A DNA stretch of 64,000 nt, taken from NCBI RefSeq assembly GCF_004118855.1, contig NZ_PDKF01000002.1, positions 124,001 through 188,000 of the forward strand. Reading direction: 5' to 3'. A model generated the notes under the pieces. The model did not search any database, was not told the DNA's origin, and saw nothing but the letters and a program-made list of their open reading frames with translations. Source of the DNA: Arcobacter sp. CECT 8983 (GTDB lineage: Bacteria > Campylobacterota > Campylobacteria > Campylobacterales > Arcobacteraceae). A program made the position numbers and the translations under genes. Of the stretch, positions 26,017 through 34,151 are shown in pieces (positions within the stretch are counted from its first letter, which is position 1; each line of letters opens with the position of its first letter).

Positions 26017-26109
26017 ATGACACTAAAATATGAGAGCGGTTTTTTATTCTTAAGTATGAGTATTAGTTACTTTACAACAGCATATCTAAGTTACTTTTTC
26101 ATATACTAA
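26017..26109 (+). CDS. 30-residue single-span membrane peptide, copy 1
   Basis: ATG at 26017 is preceded by AAAAAGGG seven bases earlier and by TATAAT at 25987-25992. The product (30 residues) has a short polar head with YES at 5-7 and then one hydrophobic segment ending YFFIY. It aligns without gaps over its full length with the peptide at 26199, sharing YES, LFL, the serine, TTA, Y and FIY. Two full-length related frames with good ribosome sites so close together are very unlikely by chance. Function unknown; it could be a small membrane-complex subunit or a type I toxin-like peptide. Confidence 0.7.
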   Translation: MTLKYESGFLFLSMSISYFTTAYLSYFFIY

Positions 26110-26198
26110 CGGAATAACTGAATACTTAATAGACATTTTTTTACTACCAAAGTATACAAAAACAGTGTAAACTGTTATATATAATCAAAGGAGAAATT

Positions 26199-26291
26199 AT
26201 GGAAACAAGATACGAAAGTCAAGTTTTATTTCTAGGATTATCATTAGTTTATTATACTACGGCATTAGCAACATATATTTTTATTTATTAG
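26199..26291 (+). CDS. 30-residue single-span membrane peptide, copy 2
   Basis: ATG at 26199 follows a perfect AAAGGAG by five bases. The 30-residue product begins METRYESQVLFL and ends TYIFIY; about half of its residues match copy 1 at 26017 without gaps. One membrane helix (about residues 8-29) is predicted by eye, with a charged N-terminus probably in the cytoplasm. A small inverted repeat AACAGT-GTAA-ACTGTT (26161-26176) sits just upstream beside AT-rich -10-like sequence. Its last 11 bases overlap the end of the convergent GGDEF/EAL gene. Confidence 0.75.
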   Translation: METRYESQVLFLGLSLVYYTTALATYIFIY

Positions 26292-28650
26292 TACTTATAT
26301 TTTCTATTCTTTCAGGTTTTGCAAAATAGTAACCTTGGAATAGTTTACAACCTAAATTTACTAAAAATTTATATTGCTCTTTAGTTTCTACACCTTCAGC
26401 AACTACTTGCAAGTTTAAAGCTTCTGCAAATAAAAGTATGCTTTTAACAATAGCTTCATCAGCTTTATTTTCCAATATATTACTTACAAAAGACCTATCT
26501 ATTTTGATTTGATTTAAAGGTAACTCTCTTAGATATTGTAAAGAAGAGTAGCCAGTTCCAAAATCATCTAAAGATACTTGAACCCCTAGTTTTTTTATTT
26601 TAAGCATTTTATCTTTTACTTCTTCAAGGCTTTTTGCAAGAATAGATTCTGTTAATTCTACTTTTAGAAGATTTGCATTTACTTTATACTGTTTTATATA
26701 CATTTTGATTGTATCAATAAAATCCTCTTCTAGAAACTGTTTTGCACTAATATTAATAGCAATGACCCAATTTGATGTTTCTTTAGCTTTTTGCCATGTT
26801 TCTAGCTGTTTACAGGCAGTTTTTATAACCCATGAGCCAATAGGAATAATCAATCCAGTCTTTTCAGCAATTGGAATAAAACTATCAGGGGGAATAATAC
26901 CTTCCTCAGGGTGTATCCATCTAATTAATGCTTCTGCTCCATATACATGATTTTCATCATCATATTGTAGTTGATAAAATAATTCAAAATGCTCCTCATC
27001 AATTGCTTTTATAAGTTGTGAATATGTATCAAGATGATTTTGTGCCATATTTTGTGCTTGTTTATCAAAATAAGAGAATCTTTTTTCCTCTTTTTTTGCT
27101 TGATGTAAAGCAGAGTCTGCTTGTTTTAATAGTTCATTTGCACCTTTACAGTTTTTATTATAAATTGATAATCCAGCATAGACCATAGGATTTATAGTTT
27201 TATCTTCTATTTTTATTTCTTCGGATAAAGTATTTACTAAGAACTCTGCTAAAAGCTTGGCTTCAATGGAAGCTTGGTTTTTGTGTTCATGAATATGTGG
27301 AAACCAAACTGCAAATTCATCTCCTGTTACTCTAGCTATCATTGAAGCATCATTAAATATTTTTTTTGTTTTTAAAGTAATTGCTTCGAGTACTTTATCT
27401 CCTATGCTATATCCATAGGCATCATTAATAATTTTAAAGTCTCTTAAATCAAAACAAATAAGTAATCCCCATCTAAACTGTTGTTTTTTATTTAGATGTG
27501 TTTGTATCTCATTTAAAAGCATTTCTTTGTTTGCTAATCCAGTTAAAGAATCATACTGTTTTAGGTACTCAACTTTTGCTTCTGTCTCTTTTTGTATTGT
27601 TAAATCAATAAAAGATGCCACATAATAAATTACATTTAAATCATCATCTAAAACAGCTTGAATTGTAAGGTGTTCTGGATAGATTGTTCCATCTTTATGT
27701 TTGTTGTATATTTCACCACTCCAGTGATTGTATTTGTGTAATTTTTTTTTCATCTCTTTATAGAAATTTTCATCTTGATATCCAGATCTTAAAATACTAG
27801 GAGTTTTCCCTATAACTTCCTCTTTTTCATATCCAGAAATTTTAGTAAAGGCTTTATTTACTTGAAGAATTATCTCATTTGCGTCTGTAATCATCATTCC
27901 ACTTCTTGTCTCAAAAGCAGCAGCAGCTATTTTTTCAACTTTCTGTGAATTTTCTATCCTTTGAAGCATATAGTTTATTTCATCATAAAGTTTACCTATT
28001 TCATTATCTTCTTTAGTCTTAGCCCTGTTTTTTAAAGAATCAATAATATCAATCTTACTTAAAAAAGATACTAACTTTAAGATAGGTTCTGTAAATCTTT
28101 TTGCAAAGAAGTTAGCAAGGACAAAAGATAAAAGAAGTAAAACTAAAGAAATAGTTATTAAAATAGGAATATCTCTTTTTACAATATCTGATAAGTTTTT
28201 TACTTTGAAGTTTAATTCTACAACCCCTAGTTTAGTACCTTGATATCTAGCATCAGCATAAAGTTTTAAAAGATTGTCTTTTATGTCATTTACTTTTTTA
28301 TAATCATTAGGTAAAGGCTTTACTTCAAGGTCTTTATTATTTTTGTTGTATTGGAAGATAGCTTTATTATCTAATTTATATAGAATCATTGAATCAATAT
28401 TATCAAAAGATTTTAACTTACTTGTTATATCAGCTGCAACGGCTATTTCTTTTAATAAAACAAGTTTCGCAATATCTTGACTTAGTATTTTTGCAACTGT
28501 TCTTGAAAGCTCAATAGTTTTTGTTTGTTGAGACTTCATATTCCAGTAAACAAAACTAGAATATCCAACTATACCAGTTATTAAAGTAACCAGTAAAATC
28601 ATTAAAGTTAGTCTTCTTTTTATTGAACCTCTGTAGTGTTTTTTTGTCAT
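26281..28650 (-). CDS. Membrane PAS-GGDEF-EAL cyclic-di-GMP signalling protein
   Basis: 789 residues. Helices near 13-32 and 163-185 flank a periplasmic sensor. A HAMP-like linker, PAS (about 245-350), GGDEF (about 365-525) and EAL (about 540-780) domains follow. The cyclase signature reads TGDEF instead of GGDEF, which may reduce activity. The phosphodiesterase motifs look complete (AEALIRW, KVELTES, LDDFGTGYSSL, KIDRSF, VAEGVET). It is probably a c-di-GMP phosphodiesterase or bifunctional regulator. The ATG is one base after the rhodanese stop, so they form an operon. Confidence 0.9.
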   Translation of the reverse strand: MTKKHYRGSIKRRLTLMILLVTLITGIVGYSSFVYWNMKSQQTKTIELSRTVAKILSQDIAKLVLLKEIAVAADITSKLKSFDNIDSMILYKLDNKAIFQYNKNNKDLEVKPLPNDYKKVNDIKDNLLKLYADARYQGTKLGVVELNFKVKNLSDIVKRDIPILITISLVLLLLSFVLANFFAKRFTEPILKLVSFLSKIDIIDSLKNRAKTKEDNEIGKLYDEINYMLQRIENSQKVEKIAAAAFETRSGMMITDANEIILQVNKAFTKISGYEKEEVIGKTPSILRSGYQDENFYKEMKKKLHKYNHWSGEIYNKHKDGTIYPEHLTIQAVLDDDLNVIYYVASFIDLTIQKETEAKVEYLKQYDSLTGLANKEMLLNEIQTHLNKKQQFRWGLLICFDLRDFKIINDAYGYSIGDKVLEAITLKTKKIFNDASMIARVTGDEFAVWFPHIHEHKNQASIEAKLLAEFLVNTLSEEIKIEDKTINPMVYAGLSIYNKNCKGANELLKQADSALHQAKKEEKRFSYFDKQAQNMAQNHLDTYSQLIKAIDEEHFELFYQLQYDDENHVYGAEALIRWIHPEEGIIPPDSFIPIAEKTGLIIPIGSWVIKTACKQLETWQKAKETSNWVIAINISAKQFLEEDFIDTIKMYIKQYKVNANLLKVELTESILAKSLEEVKDKMLKIKKLGVQVSLDDFGTGYSSLQYLRELPLNQIKIDRSFVSNILENKADEAIVKSILLFAEALNLQVVAEGVETKEQYKFLVNLGCKLFQGYYFAKPERIENISTNK

Positions 28651-28651
28651 T

Positions 28652-29506
28652 TTACTTTGAAGGGTTTTCTATAGGAACTGCTTCATCGTTCCCCCATTCT
28701 GCCCATGAACCGTCATATACGCTAGCTTTATAACCTAATTCTTGAAGAACGATATAATTTAGTGCAGCTTCTGCCCCACCATCACAGTAAAGGATAATCT
28801 CTTTATCTTTTGGGATATCTTTATATAAAGTCTCTAGTTTATCAAGATTTTTTATTTTATTACCAGTTGTAGTAACTTGGTAGTTTTGAGTACAGGCATA
28901 GTTTTGTGCAGTTGGAATATGTCCAAATCTTTTTGCAATTGATTCTTTACCTAAGTAATGTGACTCTTTTCTTCCATCAATAATTGTCTTTTTGCCAATA
29001 GAAAGTAGGGTACTTAGTTTTGTTTGAACTTTGGTATTATCTACTCTTGGCGTAAAATTACTTTTTCTAGGGACAAAGGGCTTTTCACTAAGAGTAAAAC
29101 TATCTTCTTCCCAGTTTTTGTAGCCTACTTTTAAGATACCAACATTATTGTGTCCTAATATTTCAAGTATCCAATAAAGTCTTGCAGACCAAATAAAACT
29201 ACCGTCATCATAAGCAACAACCAAAGAATCATTTTTTATTCCTGCATCAGAAAAAAGTACTTGAAGTTTTTCTATATTTGGCATAAAGAATTTTTTATCA
29301 AAAAGATTTTCTAATGCTGGGATATTAAATGCATTTTTTATGTGATTCTTATTATATAGTTCTTCATTTCTTAAATCTAATAATACAAGATTCGGGTTTG
29401 AAATATTTTGTTTTAACCAAGCAATATCAACAATTGAGGGCATATTTTTTTCAGTAGCAAAAAGTGAAATACTAAAGATACAAATTAAGAAGATTTTTTT
29501 TACCAT
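28652..29506 (-). CDS. Periplasmic two-domain rhodanese (sulfurtransferase)
   Basis: 284 residues with a signal peptide (cleavage near residue 17, LFA|TE). The N-terminal rhodanese domain (about 20-140; LLDLRNEELYNKNHIKNAFNIP, with YDDGS in place of a cysteine loop) is inactive. The C-terminal domain has the catalytic Cys241 in YCDGGAEA. It is thus a thiosulfate or mercaptopyruvate sulfurtransferase-type enzyme acting outside the cytoplasm. The operon with a c-di-GMP protein is unusual and could couple sulfur chemistry to signalling, which is speculation. Confidence 0.85.
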   Translation of the reverse strand: MVKKIFLICIFSISLFATEKNMPSIVDIAWLKQNISNPNLVLLDLRNEELYNKNHIKNAFNIPALENLFDKKFFMPNIEKLQVLFSDAGIKNDSLVVAYDDGSFIWSARLYWILEILGHNNVGILKVGYKNWEEDSFTLSEKPFVPRKSNFTPRVDNTKVQTKLSTLLSIGKKTIIDGRKESHYLGKESIAKRFGHIPTAQNYACTQNYQVTTTGNKIKNLDKLETLYKDIPKDKEIILYCDGGAEAALNYIVLQELGYKASVYDGSWAEWGNDEAVPIENPSK

Positions 29507-29597
29507 TTTAGTGGCCTTTATAGTAAAATAAATATAATTATATCCACTATTTTCTTAAGTTCTTAGCTTTAATTCTTTAATTTAAACTACAATTAAG

Positions 29598-30257
29598 TTA
29601 TAACTCTAGCTTATATCCAATGCCTTTTATATTTATAATTGAATCTTTTCCTAAAATCTTTCTTATATTCTTTATATATGTTCTTACTGTGGTATCTGTA
29701 GGGGTATCATCATAAACCCAGTTATTAAGTGCAATTTCTTCTATTGATACTGCTTTATTTGAGTGTTTTAAAAGATATTCAAAAACTTTTGCTTCAGTTT
29801 TTGATAGTTGGAACTTTTTATCTTTTATAAAAATAGTTTTCAAATCATAATCATAAGAAATATCATTATTTATCTTTTGTTCTTCTTTTGATTCTATTTT
29901 TCTTAATCTTTTGATATTATCAATTCTAAGTTTTAATTCACTTAAGTGAAAAGGTTTTCTTATGTAGTCATCAGCTCCTGCATTAAAACCTTTTTCCATA
30001 TCTTTTGTAGTATGTAGTGAAGTTATAAAGATAGTTGGAATATCAATGGAGTTTGATTTTAAATTTTTTAATAAATCAAAACCACTTATTGAAGGTACAT
30101 TTACATCTAAAATAAGTAAATCAAAGTGTTGCTCGTAAATAAGTTCATATGCTTCTTGTCCATCATAGGTAGAGATAACTTCATATTTTAGTTCTTCTAA
30201 AAACTCTTCTATGATTTCATGTAAAAGAGTATCATCTTCTAGTAATAATATTTTCAT
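29598..30257 (-). CDS. OmpR-family response regulator (candidate metal regulator)
   Basis: 219 residues: receiver (EDD near 7-9, phospho-acceptor D in LLILDVNVPS, RKPFH) and winged-helix DNA-binding domain ending KGIGYKLEL. The start is taken at 30257, where GGAG lies six bases before the ATG; an ATG four codons earlier has no ribosome site. It is divergent from the histidine kinase at 30341, with which it must pair. The kinase runs straight into the heavy-metal efflux operon, so a CusR-like role is likely. Confidence 0.9.
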   Translation of the reverse strand: MKILLLEDDTLLHEIIEEFLEELKYEVISTYDGQEAYELIYEQHFDLLILDVNVPSISGFDLLKNLKSNSIDIPTIFITSLHTTKDMEKGFNAGADDYIRKPFHLSELKLRIDNIKRLRKIESKEEQKINNDISYDYDLKTIFIKDKKFQLSKTEAKVFEYLLKHSNKAVSIEEIALNNWVYDDTPTDTTVRTYIKNIRKILGKDSIINIKGIGYKLEL

Positions 30258-30312
30258 TTTAAACTCCATAATAAAGTATATAAATTACACGTGGAAGTTA
30301 TGTGGAAAATGT

Positions 30313-30318
30313 TATAAT
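30313..30318 (+). promoter_or_regulatory. -10 box of the divergent histidine kinase gene
   Basis: TATAAT 28 bases before the proposed kinase start. A transcript from here would begin near 30325 and carry AAAAGGAG at 30327-30334, six bases before the ATA at 30341. It argues against the upstream GTG at 30302 as the start. Confidence 0.5.
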
Positions 30319-30340
30319 CAATTTTCAAAAGGAGTATACC

Positions 30341-31489
30341 ATAGATTTAACAAGAAGTGAAAAGCTTACCTTTATAAGATTTTTATCTTTATATTTAGGA
30401 GCTTCATTTATTTTATTATTACTATTATCATTGTTATATTATCAAAATGAGAAAACTCTACACCTTGATTTAGCTAAAACAAAAATGGAAAATATCTCTT
30501 CTCAAATAGCTGCAAAAGTTATCTTTTCTCATATGATGGAAACAAAATTAAATATTGATGATTATTTAAGTATGAAGCAGTATGAAATAGCTTTTTATGA
30601 TAGAGATGGTAAAAAAATCCTTGGAAATTTTAATGATGAAATAAAACTAGAAAATGGTTTTTACCAAAAAGATAATAACTACATCTTGGTTGATAATTCT
30701 ACTTTTGGTCACCTTGGTATCTTTCATATTGCAATAAAAGATAAACTTTTCCATACTTTAGCTAATAACACTAGAAATAAAGTATTAATTGTATTTTTAA
30801 TCACTTACTCTTTAATTGCTCTTATTGGTTTCTTTTTAGCAAAACTATTTATTAAACCTATAAAAGATGAGAGGGAAAAGCTAAACAATTTTATAAAAGA
30901 TACAACCCATGAATTAAATACTCCTATTAGTGCTATTTTAATGTCTTCAGAAAGTGACAATCTTAGCTCAAAACAGCTTGAAAGAGTAAAACTAGCAGTT
31001 CATAGAATCTCAGAAATCTATAGTGATTTAACTTATATTTTTTTAGAAGAAAAAGATGAGAATAGGGTTCTAGAAGAGCTTGAACTAAAAACTTTAATAG
31101 AAGAACAACTTAAGTACTTTGAAGTAATAGCATTAAAAAGAAAAATAACTATTCATTTAGATTTAGAAGAGTTCTTCTATAAAATTGATAAAAATGATTT
31201 TATAAGACTATTTAATAATATCCTTTCAAATGCTATTAAATACAACAAAAAAGAGGGTGAAGTCTTTATTTCTTTAAAAGATTCAACACTTAGTATAAAA
31301 GATACAGGTATTGGTATTGAAAAGAAAAAAATAGATGATATCTTTAATAGATATTATAGAGCTACTAAAGAGCAAGGTGGCTTTGGAATAGGGCTAAATA
31401 TAGTTCAAAATATCTGCAAAGAGTATGATATAAACTTTAATGTAACTTCCCAAGAAAGAAAAGAGACTACTTTTACTTTCAAATTTTAA
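30341..31489 (+). CDS. Sensor histidine kinase, probable partner of the divergent regulator; ATA start
   Basis: 382 residues from 30341. Membrane helices at about 13-33 and 148-168 flank a small periplasmic domain. The H-box FIKDTTHELNTPISAIL, N-box NILSNAIKY and G-boxes DTGIGIEKKK, GFGIGLNI are intact. The frame extends to GTG 30302 (395 residues), but the only good ribosome site (AAAAGGAG) stands six bases before an ATA codon, and the -10 box lies inside the longer version. I favour initiation at ATA, which gives IDLTRSEKL as the start; the GTG remains possible. 61 bases downstream lies the metal efflux operon. Confidence 0.85.
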   Translation: MDLTRSEKLTFIRFLSLYLGASFILLLLLSLLYYQNEKTLHLDLAKTKMENISSQIAAKVIFSHMMETKLNIDDYLSMKQYEIAFYDRDGKKILGNFNDEIKLENGFYQKDNNYILVDNSTFGHLGIFHIAIKDKLFHTLANNTRNKVLIVFLITYSLIALIGFFLAKLFIKPIKDEREKLNNFIKDTTHELNTPISAILMSSESDNLSSKQLERVKLAVHRISEIYSDLTYIFLEEKDENRVLEELELKTLIEEQLKYFEVIALKRKITIHLDLEEFFYKIDKNDFIRLFNNILSNAIKYNKKEGEVFISLKDSTLSIKDTGIGIEKKKIDDIFNRYYRATKEQGGFGIGLNIVQNICKEYDINFNVTSQERKETTFTFKF

Positions 31490-31550
31490 TTTCCACACAT
31501 CCTCCATAAATAACAACTACACTTCTTGGAATAAAATCTAAGGAGACAAA

Positions 31551-31931
31551 ATGAAACTATTGAAAATATTTTCAATGATTGCACTTTTAATAGGTGTTCT
31601 AAACGCAGACCCAATTGACTTAAGTGGAAGTAAAGACGGGTATGATGTAACTTTAAAAACAGAAAAAACATTAGTAGTTGGAGATAACTATTTTTATGTA
31701 ACACTATCAAAAGATGGAAAACCTGTAACAGATGCAAAAGTAAAAGCAAAATTCTTTATGCCAGAAATGCCTGGAATGCCATATATGGAGTATGTAGGAA
31801 AAGCAAAATTAGTTGATGGTAAATATAAAATGTTAATTAACTTAACAATGAGTGGTACTTGGCAGTATCATCTAATGTTTAAAACTGCTGATGGAAAAGT
31901 ACACAAACTTAGATCTAGTGTAAATTTATAA
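31551..31931 (+). CDS. Secreted YtkA-like/FixH-like domain protein
   Basis: 126 residues with a signal peptide (about 19 residues, LNA|DP). The mature part is a small beta-sandwich of the YtkA type: YFYVTLSKDGKPVTDAKVKAKFFMP, then the methionine-rich MPEMPGMPYM, then GTWQYHLMF. Such proteins often sit at the head of copper or silver efflux operons, and the Met cluster could bind Cu(I) in the periplasm. AAGGAG precedes the ATG. Overlaps the next gene by one base (TAATG). Confidence 0.8.
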   Translation: MKLLKIFSMIALLIGVLNADPIDLSGSKDGYDVTLKTEKTLVVGDNYFYVTLSKDGKPVTDAKVKAKFFMPEMPGMPYMEYVGKAKLVDGKYKMLINLTMSGTWQYHLMFKTADGKVHKLRSSVNL

Positions 31932-33142
31932 TGTTAAAGCAATCTCTTATTCTCATCTTGTTTTTTAGTCTATTTACTAATTCTATTTATGCAAAGGAAG
32001 TAAAGCAAGTAGTAAAGGAAGCTATTAATAAAAATAGTTCCCTGCAAGCTTTAGAGCAAACAATTGCTTTAGCAAAAGAGCAAATAAACTTAGCTTCAAA
32101 ATGGCAAAACCCAGTTTTGAGTTTTGGAGCAAATGATATACAGTTTGATGATATCTCTAAAAGAGATTTAGAACCTATGCAAGCACAGTTTATTGGTCTT
32201 AATCAGATTATACCAATAGGTAATAAAAAAGAGTTAGAAGAAGAGATTGCAAGGGATGATTATGAGCTTTCAAAGCTAGTATTAGCAGATAAAAAGCTTG
32301 AGTTAGAATCAAAAATATATGAATATATTTATAATATAAAGTTAGTTGAAGAAAGAGTTACTCTTTTTTCTAAGTTAAAGCAGAATGTTGCAGAACTACA
32401 AAATCTTTTAGAAGAGTTTTACAAATATAATAAAGCAAGTCAGATAGATATAATAAAAGTTCAGACATTGTATGATGAACTTGATATAAGCGAACAAAAA
32501 TTAAACAATAATCTTAGGGTTTTTAAACTTCAGTTAGAACAATTAACATATACAAAGTTTAAAGATATTGATATCAGTACTAAGTTACAGAAACTTACTT
32601 TAGTAAATAATATTGATTCACACCCTAAGATTTTACAGCTAGAAAAAAATATTAAAAAATTTAATACTACTTCAAAATTTGAAGAGGAAAAGAAAAACTC
32701 AGATATAAACTTTGCAGTTAAATATTTTCAAAGAGATAGTAAATATGAAGACTATATAAATGTAAGTGTTGCAATTCCTCTTTCTGTTTATGGAAGTGAA
32801 AATATAAAAGCACGAAAAGCAAAACACAAAGCAAGTGAATATAAAAATCTTTTAGAAGATTCAAAATTAAAATTTACAAATCAAATTAAAATTTTACAAA
32901 GTAATATTGATAATGCTTTTTATTCATATAGAAAAATAAATGAAAGCATAATTCCAAAATACAATCAAATTCAAAAAACACTTGAAAGTTATAACAGATT
33001 TTCATCATTAAAGAAAATTGATTCAAAAGAGTTGATTAAAAACCTAAATGAATTAATCAAGTATAAACTAAAAGCAATTGATGAAAAACAGAAATTTTAT
33101 ACAAATTTAGCAAATTCTATCTATTTTACAAAGGTTAATTAA
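31931..33142 (+). CDS. Outer-membrane efflux protein, TolC/CusC family
   Basis: 403 residues with a signal peptide (about 21 residues, IYA|KE). The mature chain is largely helical with coiled-coil runs and TolC repeats (EQTIALAKEQINLASKWQNPVLSFGA; YINVSVAIPLSVYGSENIKARKAK). It forms the outer-membrane exit duct for the RND pump encoded downstream. It overlaps both neighbours by one base, the mark of a tightly coupled operon. Confidence 0.87.
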   Translation: MLKQSLILILFFSLFTNSIYAKEVKQVVKEAINKNSSLQALEQTIALAKEQINLASKWQNPVLSFGANDIQFDDISKRDLEPMQAQFIGLNQIIPIGNKKELEEEIARDDYELSKLVLADKKLELESKIYEYIYNIKLVEERVTLFSKLKQNVAELQNLLEEFYKYNKASQIDIIKVQTLYDELDISEQKLNNNLRVFKLQLEQLTYTKFKDIDISTKLQKLTLVNNIDSHPKILQLEKNIKKFNTTSKFEEEKKNSDINFAVKYFQRDSKYEDYINVSVAIPLSVYGSENIKARKAKHKASEYKNLLEDSKLKFTNQIKILQSNIDNAFYSYRKINESIIPKYNQIQKTLESYNRFSSLKKIDSKELIKNLNELIKYKLKAIDEKQKFYTNLANSIYFTKVN

Positions 33143-34143
33143 TGAAAAAATACATACTAGTCCTATTTTTAGGGGCTTGCATATTAAATGCTGAAATTCT
33201 TGAAATAAAGCAGTTGTTCAATAAAAAGCTTGTCAAAGTACAAAAAGAGCAAATAGGGCCTTTAAAAAGCTTTTATGGACGTCTTACTTTTGATGAATCA
33301 TTAACTTTTGATGTTGTAAGTAGATTTGATGGATATATAACAAAATTAGATGCTAATAAACTTTATTCTATGGCAAAAAAAAATGAACCTCTTTTTTCAA
33401 TCTATTCAGATGAGGTAAGTTCAATAATTCAAGAAATTAATATTGCAAAAAAATTTAACAAAAGTTTAGTAAAAAGTAATATTAATAAATTAAAAGCTTT
33501 AGCTGTAGATAATAAAGAGATAAAAAGAATTGTAAAAGGGAAAGAAGAGATTTCTGAAATTGCATTTTATTCTCCTTATGATTCCCTTGTTATAAAAAAA
33601 GAGATAAATAATGGAAGTTTTGTAAAAAAAGGAAGTCTTTTACTTCAACTTGCATCTTTAGAAAAACTTTGGGTTATAGCAAGTGTATATCAAAAGGATT
33701 TGTCTTTTATAAATAAAGGTCTTAAAGCAAAAGTTTATATAGATGGATTTGATGAACCAGTTGTTTCAACAGTTGACTATATCTATCCTACAGTAGATGA
33801 GACAAATAAAAGTGTTGATGTAAGACTTGTAATAGATAACAAGGATTTAAAGTACTCACCAAATATGTTTGCTAAAGTTGATATAAAGCAAAATAATAAA
33901 GAAATTCTAACTTTACCTAAGACGGCAGTTTTACAAAAAGGAAGTAAACATTATGTTTTCCAATACCTTTCTGAGTCAGAGTATGAACCAATAGAAGTTA
34001 CTGCAAAAAGAATATCTTCTAAGAAGTATGAAATTATTGATGGAATCCAAGAAGGACAAAGTGTTATTAATAATGCTTTATTCTTACTTGATTCAGATGC
34101 TATTACTAATGGACTTTATAGTTCAGATGATGATGACTGGTAG
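33142..34143 (+). CDS. Periplasmic adaptor (membrane fusion) subunit, CusB-like
   Basis: 333 residues with a signal peptide (about 17 residues, LNA|EI). The barrel-sandwich halves (GRLTFDESLTFDVVSRFDGYITKLDANK; ISEIAFYSPYDSLVIKKEINNGSFVKKGSLLLQLASLEKLWVIASVY) and the beta-barrel (KVYIDGFDEP, PNMFAKVDI) of the HlyD/CusB family are clear. It bridges the RND pump and the outer-membrane duct. It is shorter than E. coli CusB and lacks its long N-terminal metal-binding tail. Confidence 0.88.
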   Translation: MKKYILVLFLGACILNAEILEIKQLFNKKLVKVQKEQIGPLKSFYGRLTFDESLTFDVVSRFDGYITKLDANKLYSMAKKNEPLFSIYSDEVSSIIQEINIAKKFNKSLVKSNINKLKALAVDNKEIKRIVKGKEEISEIAFYSPYDSLVIKKEINNGSFVKKGSLLLQLASLEKLWVIASVYQKDLSFINKGLKAKVYIDGFDEPVVSTVDYIYPTVDETNKSVDVRLVIDNKDLKYSPNMFAKVDIKQNNKEILTLPKTAVLQKGSKHYVFQYLSESEYEPIEVTAKRISSKKYEIIDGIQEGQSVINNALFLLDSDAITNGLYSSDDDDW

Positions 34144-34151
34144 GAATTATT

